13,187 bases of DNA from JAVXAG01 sp036660615 (lineage in GTDB: Bacteria > Bacillota > Clostridia > Peptostreptococcales > Anaerovoracaceae): contig JAVXAG010000051.1 of assembly GCA_036660615.1 (NCBI GenBank), positions 1 to 13,187 on the forward strand, given 5' to 3'. The position numbers and the translations under genes are program-made. The notes beneath the pieces are model-generated. The model was not told where the DNA came from, did no database searches, and saw nothing but the letters and a program-made list of their open reading frames with translations. Below are positions 1 to 7,247 of this stretch, one piece after another. Position 1 is the stretch's first letter. Each line of letters begins with the position of its first letter.

Positions 1-72
1 AATTTCACATCTCATGGAAAAGTTTGTTCACGTACTTAATTGTACGCATTAAAACAATAGGAGAAAAATATT

Positions 73-1017
73 ATGTCACAAAAAATTGTAATCGCTTTAG
101 GTGGTAACGCTTTACAGTCAAGTAAAGGCGAGGCTACTGCAGCAGCTCAACTACAAGTAGTAAAAAACACATGTGAATACATTGCTGAAATCAGCTGTAG
201 AGGATACGAAATTGCTTTAGTTCATGGAAATGGACCACAAGTAGGCAGAATCGTACTTGCTTCAGAAGCAGCAAAAGACGTTACACCAGTAATGCCTTTC
301 GATGTTTGCGGCGCAATGTCACAAGGATATATAGGATATCATCTTCAACAGGCACTTAAATATTCTTTGAACAAAAGAGACAAGAATATTCCAGTAATAA
401 CTGTTGCAACACAGGTTGTTGTTGAAGAAAAAGATCCAGCATTCCAAAACCCAACAAAACCAATAGGACCTTTCTATTCAGAAGAAGAAGCAAAGGCTAT
501 TGCTGACAAACAAGGATATGTAATGAAGGAAGACTCTGGCAGAGGTTACAGAAGAGTTGTAGCTTCACCACTTCCAAGAAAAATCGTTGAAATTGGAGCA
601 GTAAAACAACTTTGGGAATCAACAATTGTCATCACTTGTGGTGGCGGCGGAATTCCTGTAATCGAAAGAGCTGACGGTGCCCTAGAAGGTACTGCTGCTG
701 TTATCGATAAGGACTTTGCAGCAGAATTATTAGCAGAACAAGTTGATGCTGATACATTGATGATTTTAACAGAAGTAGAAAAAGTTGCAATCAACTTCAA
801 TAAGCCAAACCAAGAAAACTTATCAAGTTTGAATCTTGAAGACGCAGCAAAATACTGTGACGAAGGTCAATTTGCACCTGGAAGCATGCTTCCAAAGGTA
901 CAAGCTGCAATGAAGTTTGTAAGAGCAAACCCAGACAAGAAAGCTATTATTACATCTCTTGACAAAGCAATCGATGCTTTAGAAGGAAAGACAGGAACAA
1001 TAGTAACTTTCGCATAA
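73..1017 (+). CDS. arcC: Carbamate kinase (ArcC)
   Basis: Cytosolic enzyme that makes ATP and carbamate from carbamoyl phosphate and ADP, the last step of the arginine deiminase pathway. The 314-residue product has normal family length. Visible motifs, in order, are the N-terminal nucleotide/phosphate loop ALGGNAL (8-14), HGNGPQVG (51-58), the glycine-rich CGGGGIPV (189-196), GTAAVIDKD (206-214), the ATP-site segment MILTEVEKV (230-238) and GSMLPKVQAA (270-279). The ATG at 73 has an AGGAG site at 59-63 with suitable spacing. A small inverted repeat with CGTAC/GTACG arms lies upstream at 31-46. No promoter is evident in the 72 bases upstream, so the gene is probably the distal member of an arc operon that starts outside the window (inference). 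A strong terminator follows 42 bases after the stop. Identity is near certain; the alternative, a carbamate kinase-like carbamoyl-phosphate synthetase, is mainly archaeal. Confidence 0.97.
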   Translation: MSQKIVIALGGNALQSSKGEATAAAQLQVVKNTCEYIAEISCRGYEIALVHGNGPQVGRIVLASEAAKDVTPVMPFDVCGAMSQGYIGYHLQQALKYSLNKRDKNIPVITVATQVVVEEKDPAFQNPTKPIGPFYSEEEAKAIADKQGYVMKEDSGRGYRRVVASPLPRKIVEIGAVKQLWESTIVITCGGGGIPVIERADGALEGTAAVIDKDFAAELLAEQVDADTLMILTEVEKVAINFNKPNQENLSSLNLEDAAKYCDEGQFAPGSMLPKVQAAMKFVRANPDKKAIITSLDKAIDALEGKTGTIVTFA

Positions 1018-1059
1018 AATGTTAACAATATACTATAATATAACATTGTTTAATAATCG

Positions 1060-1104
1060 AAAAGAGAACAGACCAAGTCCGCAGACTTGGTCTGTTCTCT
1101 TTTT
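1060..1104 (+). terminator. Intrinsic terminator of arcC
   Basis: A perfect 20-bp stem (1060-1079 with 1084-1103) closed by the 4-base loop CGCA. The right arm ends in a run of five T and the left arm begins with AAAA, so it could also work on the other strand. It insulates the arc unit from the ietA promoter downstream. The ietA reading frame stays open through it, but this is not coding (see ietA). Confidence 0.95.
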
Positions 1105-1126
1105 GGGTGTGCTCGCGGCCATTCAT

Positions 1127-1185
1127 AAAAGTCAACACATATGTCCCAATATGTTGACTTTTGTCCCACAGCGTGATATTATAAT
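1127..1185 (+). promoter_or_regulatory. ietA promoter with overlapping operator-like repeats
   Basis: TTGACT (1154-1159), a 17-base spacer and TATTAT (1177-1182) form a good sigma-A promoter about 25 bases before the start codon; a TATAAT at 1180-1185 overlaps the -10 region. The -35 lies inside the right arm of an 11-bp perfect inverted repeat, AAAAGTCAACA (1127-1137) and TGTTGACTTTT (1152-1162). Within the same stretch TGTCCCA occurs twice, at 1142-1148 and 1162-1168, exactly 20 bp apart (about two helical turns). A protein bound here would cover the -35, so repression is the likely mode (inference). The short leader leaves little room for RNA-level control. Confidence 0.7.
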
Positions 1186-1207
1186 AAAGAACGGAGGGAG
1201 TAGGGTT

Positions 1208-2275
1208 ATGAAAAAACAGAACGTACTAAACCTAATAAAATACCACGTAGAAAAAAATGAAAATGCGTTTAGAAGCGAAGCTATAAGTATAGCGAGATAC
1301 TTTGATAGCATTGGCGATGACCAATTAGCTGAATATATTATGGGGTTAATTGCTGAATCGAATTTATACACACCACAAAGTAGTGATTTTGAAAGTGAGT
1401 TTTTGAAACAAGTTGAAACAAGGAATATGGAACCGTTAAACTTACCAATAGAAATTACTAGTGATATAAAAGGCATTATTAATGCAGTAAGTCATAATTT
1501 GGGAATCAATAAATTTTTGTTTGAGGGAGTGCCTGGAAGTGGGAAAACAGAAGCTGCTAAGCATATCGCTCGATTGTTAGATCGAACATTATTCTATGTT
1601 GATTTTGACAATTTAATAGATAGCAAGTTGGGGCAGACAAATAAAAATATTGCTTCGGTTTTCAGCGAAATTACATCACTACCACATTCAAATAAGGTAG
1701 TTGTTTTATTTGATGAAATAGACGTAATAGCATTAGATAGGATTAATTCTAACGATGTGCGAGAAATGGGGAGAGTTACTTCCACTATTTTAAGAGAACT
1801 GGATAGATTAACGGATTTAAATAAAGAAATAATCATAATTGCAACAACGAATTTGTTTGCAAATTTTGACAAAGCTTTAATAAGACGTTTTGATGCAGTT
1901 ATTAGCTTTAACAGGTATAGCAAGGAAGATTTAATTGAGGTTGCCGAATACTATTTTTCTTCTTATATTAGAAATTTTAAAGGGGTATCAAAAGACACTA
2001 GATTGTTCAGAAAAATATTAAACACAGCGGAAAAATTGCCGTATCCTGGAGAACTTAAAAATGTTATTAAAACTTCTTTAGCCTTTAGTGATGCCAGTTG
2101 TGAATATGATTATCTAAGGAGATTATATAGTAATTTAATAGCGAATATAGAGCAAACTGACATTAGCCAGCTAAGTGCACAAAAATTTACAGTTAGAGAA
2201 ATAGAAAAGTTAAAGGGCGAGTCTAAAAGCACAGTATCAAGAAAATTAAGCAAGGGGGACGATATTGATGAATAA
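1208..2275 (+). CDS. ietA: AAA+ ATPase of an IetAS-type defence/stability pair, with C-terminal helix-turn-helix
   Basis: A 355-residue AAA+ ATPase. Residues 1-80 are a helical N-terminal segment I do not recognise. The ATPase core has Walker A GVPGSGKT (107-114), Walker B VVVLFDEID (164-172), sensor-1 ATTN (212-215) and an arginine-finger ALIRRFD (223-229), then a lid with YPGELKN (279-285). This is the FtsH/proteasome-like AAA layout. The tail (about 326-346, FTVREIEKLKGESKSTVSRKL) reads as a helix-turn-helix. The ATG at 1208 follows a GGAGGGAG site near 1193-1200; the frame is open back to 1019, but that part crosses the arcC terminator and the promoter. The end overlaps the protease gene by 8 bp, implying translational coupling. 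In IetAS the ATPase is the partner of the S8 protease and likely senses or restrains it (inference). Arginine codons mix AGG and CGN with AGA, unlike pflB, where almost all are AGA. Confidence 0.88.
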   Translation: MKKQNVLNLIKYHVEKNENAFRSEAISIARYFDSIGDDQLAEYIMGLIAESNLYTPQSSDFESEFLKQVETRNMEPLNLPIEITSDIKGIINAVSHNLGINKFLFEGVPGSGKTEAAKHIARLLDRTLFYVDFDNLIDSKLGQTNKNIASVFSEITSLPHSNKVVVLFDEIDVIALDRINSNDVREMGRVTSTILRELDRLTDLNKEIIIIATTNLFANFDKALIRRFDAVISFNRYSKEDLIEVAEYYFSSYIRNFKGVSKDTRLFRKILNTAEKLPYPGELKNVIKTSLAFSDASCEYDYLRRLYSNLIANIEQTDISQLSAQKFTVREIEKLKGESKSTVSRKLSKGDDIDE

Positions 2276-4502
2276 TCTATTAGAACTGAAAGGTAAGAGA
2301 TTTGTCCAGGCTTCCAAACCAGGGGGTGGCGGAGGAGTTGATATGAGTAGTAAAAAAATCGTATCTAGCCAACACTTAGCGGCTTTGAAATCACAGTTGA
2401 TTACCATTAAAGAGTTTTGGAATTGCGAGAAAAGACCCTTTGCAGGCATCTTAATTAGTGTGCATTACAATAAAATTGTTGCTAAGTCCAATCGTATTGC
2501 AGGATTGTTTAAAGGTATAGACTCTAATTTTGCTATTGTTGGAGCTAAATTTAACGAGGATAAAAGCAAGCACATAATCACGTATTTTCTAGATGTTAAA
2601 GATTTAGAGAATAGTATTGAATTGCTTGAGGCAACTAAAGATATTATAGACACATATTTTAACAATGGTATAAATAAAAGTATATTTAAAGATAACGACG
2701 TAATCAATAAAATACCATTTAATAAACTTTCAATGTCCAAAACTACCTTTAAACAGATTGTAGCTGATGTTTCATATATCGACGAGTTTAAAGTGGAATC
2801 ACCTACATTGCAATTGAAACAGAGCATAATAACACTATATAATATTGGAATTGACACAAAAAACTTACTTAAAAATATAGGGATTGATATTTTGACAAGC
2901 AGAATATTAGACGATCAGACGATATTCTTAGATGAAAATCAGATGAAATCCCTATTTGATAAAGTTCCGTATCTTGTTTCAATGGCAACAGTCGATTTAG
3001 CGGCATTATCACCAGATGATTTCATAGAAGATTATCAGCAAAAGTTAATCAATATTGCATCTCCTACAATTGAGCCGACCATTGGAGTCATTGATACTTT
3101 GTTTGATACAAATGTGTATTTTAGTCAATGGGTAGATTACCATGAAATGGTTGATGAGGATATACCCAAAAGCAGCGAAGATTATCGTCATGGAACGGCG
3201 GTTTCTTCAATTATTGTTGATGGTGGGAGACTGAATCCATGGCTAAATGATGGATGCGGGCAATTTAAAGTTCGCCATTTTGGCATTGCCGTCGGTTCTA
3301 AATTTTCTTCATTTACCATTGTCAAACAAATAAAAAGTATTGTAGCCAATAATCCAGATATAAAGGTTTGGAATATTTCATTGGGCAGCAATCAAGAAAT
3401 AAATGACAACTTCATTTCAGCCGAAGCAGCGGTATTGGACCAAATACAGTATGAAAAGGATGTTATTTTTGTTGTTGCAGGGACGAATAAACCTAATGAC
3501 AATGTAATAAAAATTGGTTCACCTGCTGATTCAATAAACAGCATGGTGGTAAATGCTGTAACCAAAAGTGGACTATCGACTAAATACGCTAGAAAAGGCT
3601 TAGCGTTATCTTTTTTCGCAAAACCTGATGTTAGTTACTATGGTGGCAGCAAGGAACAATATATTAAAGTTTGCGAACCGTTAGGTGCTGCCAACGTGGC
3701 TGGTACTTCTTTTGCTGCCCCTTGGATATCTCGTAAACTGTCCTACTTGATTGATGTTTTAGGATTATCTAGAGAAGTAGCGAAAGCAGTAATTATTGAT
3801 TCAGCAAGAGGATGGAGCGAACAACCGACGCCAGAAGAAGTTGCTCTTTATGGGCATGGGGTTGTACCTATTAAAATTGGAGATATATTACAAACCAAAG
3901 ACGACGAAATCAAATTTTTGGTATCAGATATAAGTGAAAAATGGAACACTTACAATTACCACTTTCCTGTTCCTCTTAAAGATAACAAATACCCTTACAT
4001 TGCAAGAGCCACAATGTGTTATTTTCCAGTATGCGATAGAAGTCAAGGAGTAGATTACACTAGTACAGAACTTAATATACATTTTGGTAGAATCCAAAAT
4101 GATGGTAAGATTAAAGATATTAAGGGTGACAAGCAAAATCAAAATGATGAACTTAACAGTGAGAAAAATTATCTTATTGAAGGAGATGCAAGAGCTAGAT
4201 TTAGAAAATGGGATAACGTAAAGTATATCGTTGAAAAGTCAGATAAAAAAATGATCCCCAAAAGCTCCTACAACAATAAAAACTGGGGAATGGAGATAAA
4301 AACGAATAATAGATTGGATCCCAAAGATGGAGTTGGAATTCGATTTGGAGTTGTAATCACCTTAAAAGAAATGAATGGAGTTAATAGAATTGATGATTTT
4401 ATTAAAAGTTGCACTCTGAATGGTTGGCTAGTTAACGTTGTAGATGTCGAAAATAGACTGGATATTCACAAAAAAGTTAATGAAGATATTGAATTTAATT
4501 AA
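2268..4502 (+). CDS. ietS: Subtilisin-like serine protease (S8) of an IetAS-type pair
   Basis: A 744-residue protein with no signal peptide or membrane segment, so it should act in the cytoplasm. Residues 1-260 form an unrecognised N-terminal region that opens with a glycine run (19-24). The S8 domain follows with all catalytic residues in order: Asp276 in GVIDTLFD, His308 in RHGTAVSSII, the NISLGS strand (369-374), oxyanion Asn407 in VVAGTN, and Ser481 in AGTSFAAP. A roughly 200-residue beta-rich C-terminal domain, including CYFPVCDRSQGVDYT, completes the protein; the size and layout are typical of the large proteases paired with an AAA ATPase. The ATG at 2268 follows AAGGGGG (2252-2258) and overlaps the ATPase stop; a TTG one codon upstream (2265) is also possible. 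In the Ti-plasmid pair the protease is the toxic part and the ATPase the restraining part; here that is inference. Complete and apparently active. Confidence 0.9.
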   Translation: MNNLLELKGKRFVQASKPGGGGGVDMSSKKIVSSQHLAALKSQLITIKEFWNCEKRPFAGILISVHYNKIVAKSNRIAGLFKGIDSNFAIVGAKFNEDKSKHIITYFLDVKDLENSIELLEATKDIIDTYFNNGINKSIFKDNDVINKIPFNKLSMSKTTFKQIVADVSYIDEFKVESPTLQLKQSIITLYNIGIDTKNLLKNIGIDILTSRILDDQTIFLDENQMKSLFDKVPYLVSMATVDLAALSPDDFIEDYQQKLINIASPTIEPTIGVIDTLFDTNVYFSQWVDYHEMVDEDIPKSSEDYRHGTAVSSIIVDGGRLNPWLNDGCGQFKVRHFGIAVGSKFSSFTIVKQIKSIVANNPDIKVWNISLGSNQEINDNFISAEAAVLDQIQYEKDVIFVVAGTNKPNDNVIKIGSPADSINSMVVNAVTKSGLSTKYARKGLALSFFAKPDVSYYGGSKEQYIKVCEPLGAANVAGTSFAAPWISRKLSYLIDVLGLSREVAKAVIIDSARGWSEQPTPEEVALYGHGVVPIKIGDILQTKDDEIKFLVSDISEKWNTYNYHFPVPLKDNKYPYIARATMCYFPVCDRSQGVDYTSTELNIHFGRIQNDGKIKDIKGDKQNQNDELNSEKNYLIEGDARARFRKWDNVKYIVEKSDKKMIPKSSYNNKNWGMEIKTNNRLDPKDGVGIRFGVVITLKEMNGVNRIDDFIKSCTLNGWLVNVVDVENRLDIHKKVNEDIEFN
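2331..2345 (+). promoter_or_regulatory. Possible internal ribosome site and start within ietS
   Basis: GGAGGAG (2331-2337), part of the glycine-coding run, stands 5 bases before an in-frame ATG at 2343. This is a better Shine-Dalgarno match than the one for the annotated start, and would give a product 25 residues shorter without the glycine stretch. It may be an alternative start or a chance result of GGN codons. Confidence 0.3.
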
Positions 4503-4507
4503 ACACA

Positions 4508-4550
4508 TAAAAAAATCCCTATGGCAATGAGATGTCGTAGGGATATTTTT
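4508..4550. terminator. Bidirectional terminator between ietS and argG
   Basis: A 12-bp stem (4515-4526 with 4533-4544, two G-U pairs as read in the ietS direction) with a 6-base loop ATGAGA. It has an A-run on its left and a T-run on its right, so it can stop transcription from both of the convergent genes. Confidence 0.85.
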
Positions 4551-4564
4551 ATATTGGTAATAAA

Positions 4565-5833
4565 CTATTTAATAAAGTCTGACCCTTTAAGGATTTTGCG
4601 TTCCAGAGAATCGTAACCTTTTGGTCCACCTTCGAGAGTTTGCTTTTGAATCGCTCTAATTTTTAGAGGGAGCGAGAATAAATTGATAAAACCTTCAGCA
4701 TCACTTTGGTTGTAAACTTCATCTTTACTGAAAGTGGCAAATTCTTCACTATATAAAGAATATGGCGATTGACTGGCAACGCATATTACAGAACCCTTAT
4801 AAAGCTTCATTTTTACTACGCCGGTAACTAGGGCTTGAGTTACATCAACAAAAGCCGATATGGCTTCACGAAGAGGAGTAAACCATAAGCCGTCATAGAC
4901 GATTTGCGCAAACTTTTGAGCTACAATGTTTTTGTATTGCATAGTGTCCCTATCCAAAATTAATTTTTCAAGAGATTTGTGAGCCTCAAACAGGACAGTG
5001 CCACCGGGAGTTTCATAAACACCTCTGGATTTCATTCCTACAAGGCGATTTTCAATTATATCAATAGTTCCTACGCCATTCTCACTGCCAATTTTATTCA
5101 ACTGGTTTAATAAATCCACAGCATTTAGGGATTTACCGTCAATTGCAATAGGAATGCCTTTTTCAAAAGTGATGTCGACATAAGTGGGAACATCAGGAGC
5201 CTTTTCGGGAGTAACCGATAAAACGTGGATGCTTTCCTTGTGTTGGTTCCATGGGTTCTCAAGATTGCCACCTTCGTGACTTATATGCCAGATATTCTCA
5301 TCTCTTGAGTAAATCTTCTCAGTAGTTTGAGCGATGGGAATGCCATGAGATTTTGCATATTCAATACAGTCTTCACGAGATTCCAAATCCCATATTCTCC
5401 AAGGAGCGATTATTTTAATTGCGGGGTTTAGAGCTTTGATAGAAGCTTCAAAACGAACCTGATCATTGCCTTTTCCAGTGCAGCCATGACAGATAATAAA
5501 CGATTCTTCTTTTTCTGCAATTTCAACAAGCTTTTTTGCCATTAAAGGTCTTGCCATAGAAGTGCCAAGAAGATAGTCGTTTTCATATATTGCGCCAGCC
5601 TTTAGGGTAGGCCATATGTAGTCAGTTACAAACTCCTCCTGTATGTCAAGGACGTAAGACTTTGAAGCGCCAGTTGCATAAGCCTTTTCCTCAATTGCAT
5701 CAAAGTCCTCTTTTTGACCTGCATTGCAACAAACTGCGATTACATCGCAATTATAATTTTCCTTTAACCACGAAACGATAACTGATGTGTCAAGGCCGCC
5801 TGAATAAGCCAAGACTATTTTTTCTTTTACCAT
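4565..5833 (-). CDS. argG: Argininosuccinate synthase (ArgG)
   Basis: Joins citrulline and aspartate using ATP to give argininosuccinate, the penultimate step of arginine synthesis, in the cytosol. The 422-residue product has family length. The N-type ATP pyrophosphatase P-loop AYSGGLDTS is at 9-17, and the second signature GCTGKGNDQVRFE at 118-130. The start at 5833 follows GGAGGAAAA (ribosome site at 5841-5846). The frame continues upstream to 6013, but that extension is AT-rich leader and crosses the promoter and palindromes. No argH is visible downstream, where the cassette's terminator lies, so argH must be elsewhere. An independent promoter and ARG-box-like palindromes are in the leader. 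Confidence 0.97.
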   Translation of the reverse strand: MVKEKIVLAYSGGLDTSVIVSWLKENYNCDVIAVCCNAGQKEDFDAIEEKAYATGASKSYVLDIQEEFVTDYIWPTLKAGAIYENDYLLGTSMARPLMAKKLVEIAEKEESFIICHGCTGKGNDQVRFEASIKALNPAIKIIAPWRIWDLESREDCIEYAKSHGIPIAQTTEKIYSRDENIWHISHEGGNLENPWNQHKESIHVLSVTPEKAPDVPTYVDITFEKGIPIAIDGKSLNAVDLLNQLNKIGSENGVGTIDIIENRLVGMKSRGVYETPGGTVLFEAHKSLEKLILDRDTMQYKNIVAQKFAQIVYDGLWFTPLREAISAFVDVTQALVTGVVKMKLYKGSVICVASQSPYSLYSEEFATFSKDEVYNQSDAEGFINLFSLPLKIRAIQKQTLEGGPKGYDSLERKILKGSDFIK

Positions 5834-5851
5834 TATATTTTCCTCCGATAT

Positions 5852-5886
5852 ATGTATAAATATTTTACATTGTGCATAAAAATGTA
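5852..5886 (-). promoter_or_regulatory. Tandem ARG-box-like palindromes in the argG leader
   Basis: Two imperfect palindromes lie side by side between the argG promoter and ribosome site: ATGTATAAATATTTTACAT (5852-5870, 5-bp outer arms) and TGCATAAAAATGTA (5873-5886). The second matches the general ArgR box pattern TGAATwwwwATTCA at 11 of 14 positions. Their place just downstream of the -10 suits repression by an ArgR/AhrC hexamer. The match is by eye and AT-rich sequence produces such patterns readily. Confidence 0.45.
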
Positions 5887-5898
5887 TCAATAGAAAAT

Positions 5899-5927
5899 AA
5901 TATAACACATAAGCTACGGTTTTGCAA
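5899..5927 (-). promoter_or_regulatory. argG promoter
   Basis: Read on the minus strand: TTGCAA (5922-5927), a 17-base spacer, then TATATT (5899-5904). It lies 66 bases before the argG start and allows argG to be transcribed apart from the membrane-protein gene upstream. Confidence 0.55.
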
Positions 5928-6002
5928 GGGAAAAGTTTATAAATATACGAAAAAAAGTAAAAATATAAATATTCCATTGTATAATTATAGAAATGCGTCA
6001 AG

Positions 6003-7181
6003 TCAATCATCATGAACCCACTTCATAATAAAAACTTTGATTATGCCAGCGATTGGAACAGCCAAAATCATACCGGGGATTCCTCCATAATGACCAGCCA
6101 CAGTTACTGCGGTTAAAACAAATAGAGGATGAAGGCCAGTGGAACTTCCAACGATTTTTGGGTATATAAAGTTACAATCAATCTGTTGGACTATGAAAAG
6201 CGATAGGGCAGCAATAACCCCCTTGCCTATACCTGAACTGGCAGTAGCTACGATTAAAGCCGGGATAGCGCCAAGGAAAGGCCCGAAATATGGGATAATG
6301 TTGGCAATACCAGCAAAACAACCGATAAATACAGCAAAACTTATTCCTTGAACAAACAATATTACCGAAGATAAAATGGCAACAATAACAGAATCAATAA
6401 GCGCACCTTTGATAAAAGTCCCAATAACGCCGTTAATATCATACAAAGTTTCACGAACCAGCCCATGGTTTTTTTGCCCTAGACATAGGTGAAGGAGATT
6501 GTTCCATAAATTCATAAAAAAAGACTTATCCTTTAATAGATAAATGCTAGCCACCATACCAACAAAGACATTGAACAATCCGCCAGTTATGGATTTGACC
6601 GTTTCGATGATACCGCCACTGCTAAAACTGCCACCGATCCAAGATACAATTCCGTTGGCAAGAAGATGAACCTTTTCTGCTAGAATACCTGGGGGAATAT
6701 TTGATATCCATTGGTCAATCATAACCTGATAATTTTCAAAATACGCAATAAGAGTATTTAAAGTTTCAGAAATAGATTTAAAAGAAATTTGGCCGATTAT
6801 CAAAGTAACAAAACCGTAGAGAATAAGCAAAAGAGCGACAATTATTATCAAATAGGTAAGCAACACACTAGCTAAACGGGTACGTTGATAAAAACGATCC
6901 TTTTTTATAGGATCAGTCGTGTCGGAAAACCTTAATTTTGCTAGTAATTTTAAGTCAATAAGCTCCACCAGAGGATCTAGAATATAAGCAATAACCAGAC
7001 CGATAATCAGTGGCACAAAAGCGGAAATTATATTGCCCAAAAAAGATATTCCAATATCTACTATTTCAGAGAAGTTTTTAATTACAAAAAAAATACTACA
7101 CAGCAGCGCAATAGTTATGCAGGCAAAAATAGTGAATTCATATAGTTTTTTATCTTTTATCAAAGCTTTTAGTCGGGACAT
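6003..7181 (-). CDS. AI-2E family membrane transporter
   Basis: A 392-residue multi-pass membrane protein of the AI-2E/UPF0118 family (the TqsA/YtvI group). Hydrophobic segments are visible at about 17-37, 45-68, 104-130, 200-216, 258-280, 282-312, 318-335 and 352-388, with a charged linker (75-103) and an amphipathic region (132-195), as usual in the family. Family hallmarks are IANIIPYFGPFLGAIPA (292-308), NFIYPKIVGSSTGLHP (337-352) and GGIPGMILAVP (366-376). The start at 7181 has AAAGGATGG upstream. Members have been linked to export of AI-2, other small molecules or Na+; the substrate cannot be read from sequence. It precedes argG on the same strand with a 169-base gap that holds the argG promoter, so a shared function is not implied. 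Confidence 0.9.
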   Translation of the reverse strand: MSRLKALIKDKKLYEFTIFACITIALLCSIFFVIKNFSEIVDIGISFLGNIISAFVPLIIGLVIAYILDPLVELIDLKLLAKLRFSDTTDPIKKDRFYQRTRLASVLLTYLIIIVALLLILYGFVTLIIGQISFKSISETLNTLIAYFENYQVMIDQWISNIPPGILAEKVHLLANGIVSWIGGSFSSGGIIETVKSITGGLFNVFVGMVASIYLLKDKSFFMNLWNNLLHLCLGQKNHGLVRETLYDINGVIGTFIKGALIDSVIVAILSSVILFVQGISFAVFIGCFAGIANIIPYFGPFLGAIPALIVATASSGIGKGVIAALSLFIVQQIDCNFIYPKIVGSSTGLHPLFVLTAVTVAGHYGGIPGMILAVPIAGIIKVFIMKWVHDD

Positions 7182-7183
7182 AG

Positions 7184-7212
7184 TTGCACCATCCTTTCAT
7201 TGATAGTATTAT
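7184..7212 (+). promoter_or_regulatory. Putative promoter of the U32 gene
   Basis: TTGCAC (7184-7189), a 17-base spacer and TATTAT (7207-7212), 35 bases before the ATG. It lies in the 66-base gap between two divergent genes, so the membrane-protein promoter, not resolved here, must overlap it; TATAAT is present on the minus strand, but without a clear -35. Confidence 0.45.
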
Positions 7213-7247
7213 ATAAATAGACAAATTTTATTACGTTAGGAAAGAAT

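Noticed and set aside
1019..1207. 63-codon N-terminal extension of the ietA frame
   Set aside because: It crosses the arcC terminator hairpin, the inverted repeat and the promoter, and has no ribosome site. The ATG at 1208 has GGAGGGAG.
1105..4564. Insertion sequence, att site or target duplication around the ietAS cassette
   Set aside because: No transposase, integrase or tRNA end, and no matching direct repeats found between the two flanks.
5834..6013. 60-codon N-terminal extension of argG
   Set aside because: Family members begin close to the P-loop, as with the ATG at 5833. The extension is AT-rich leader containing a promoter and overlaps the neighbouring gene.
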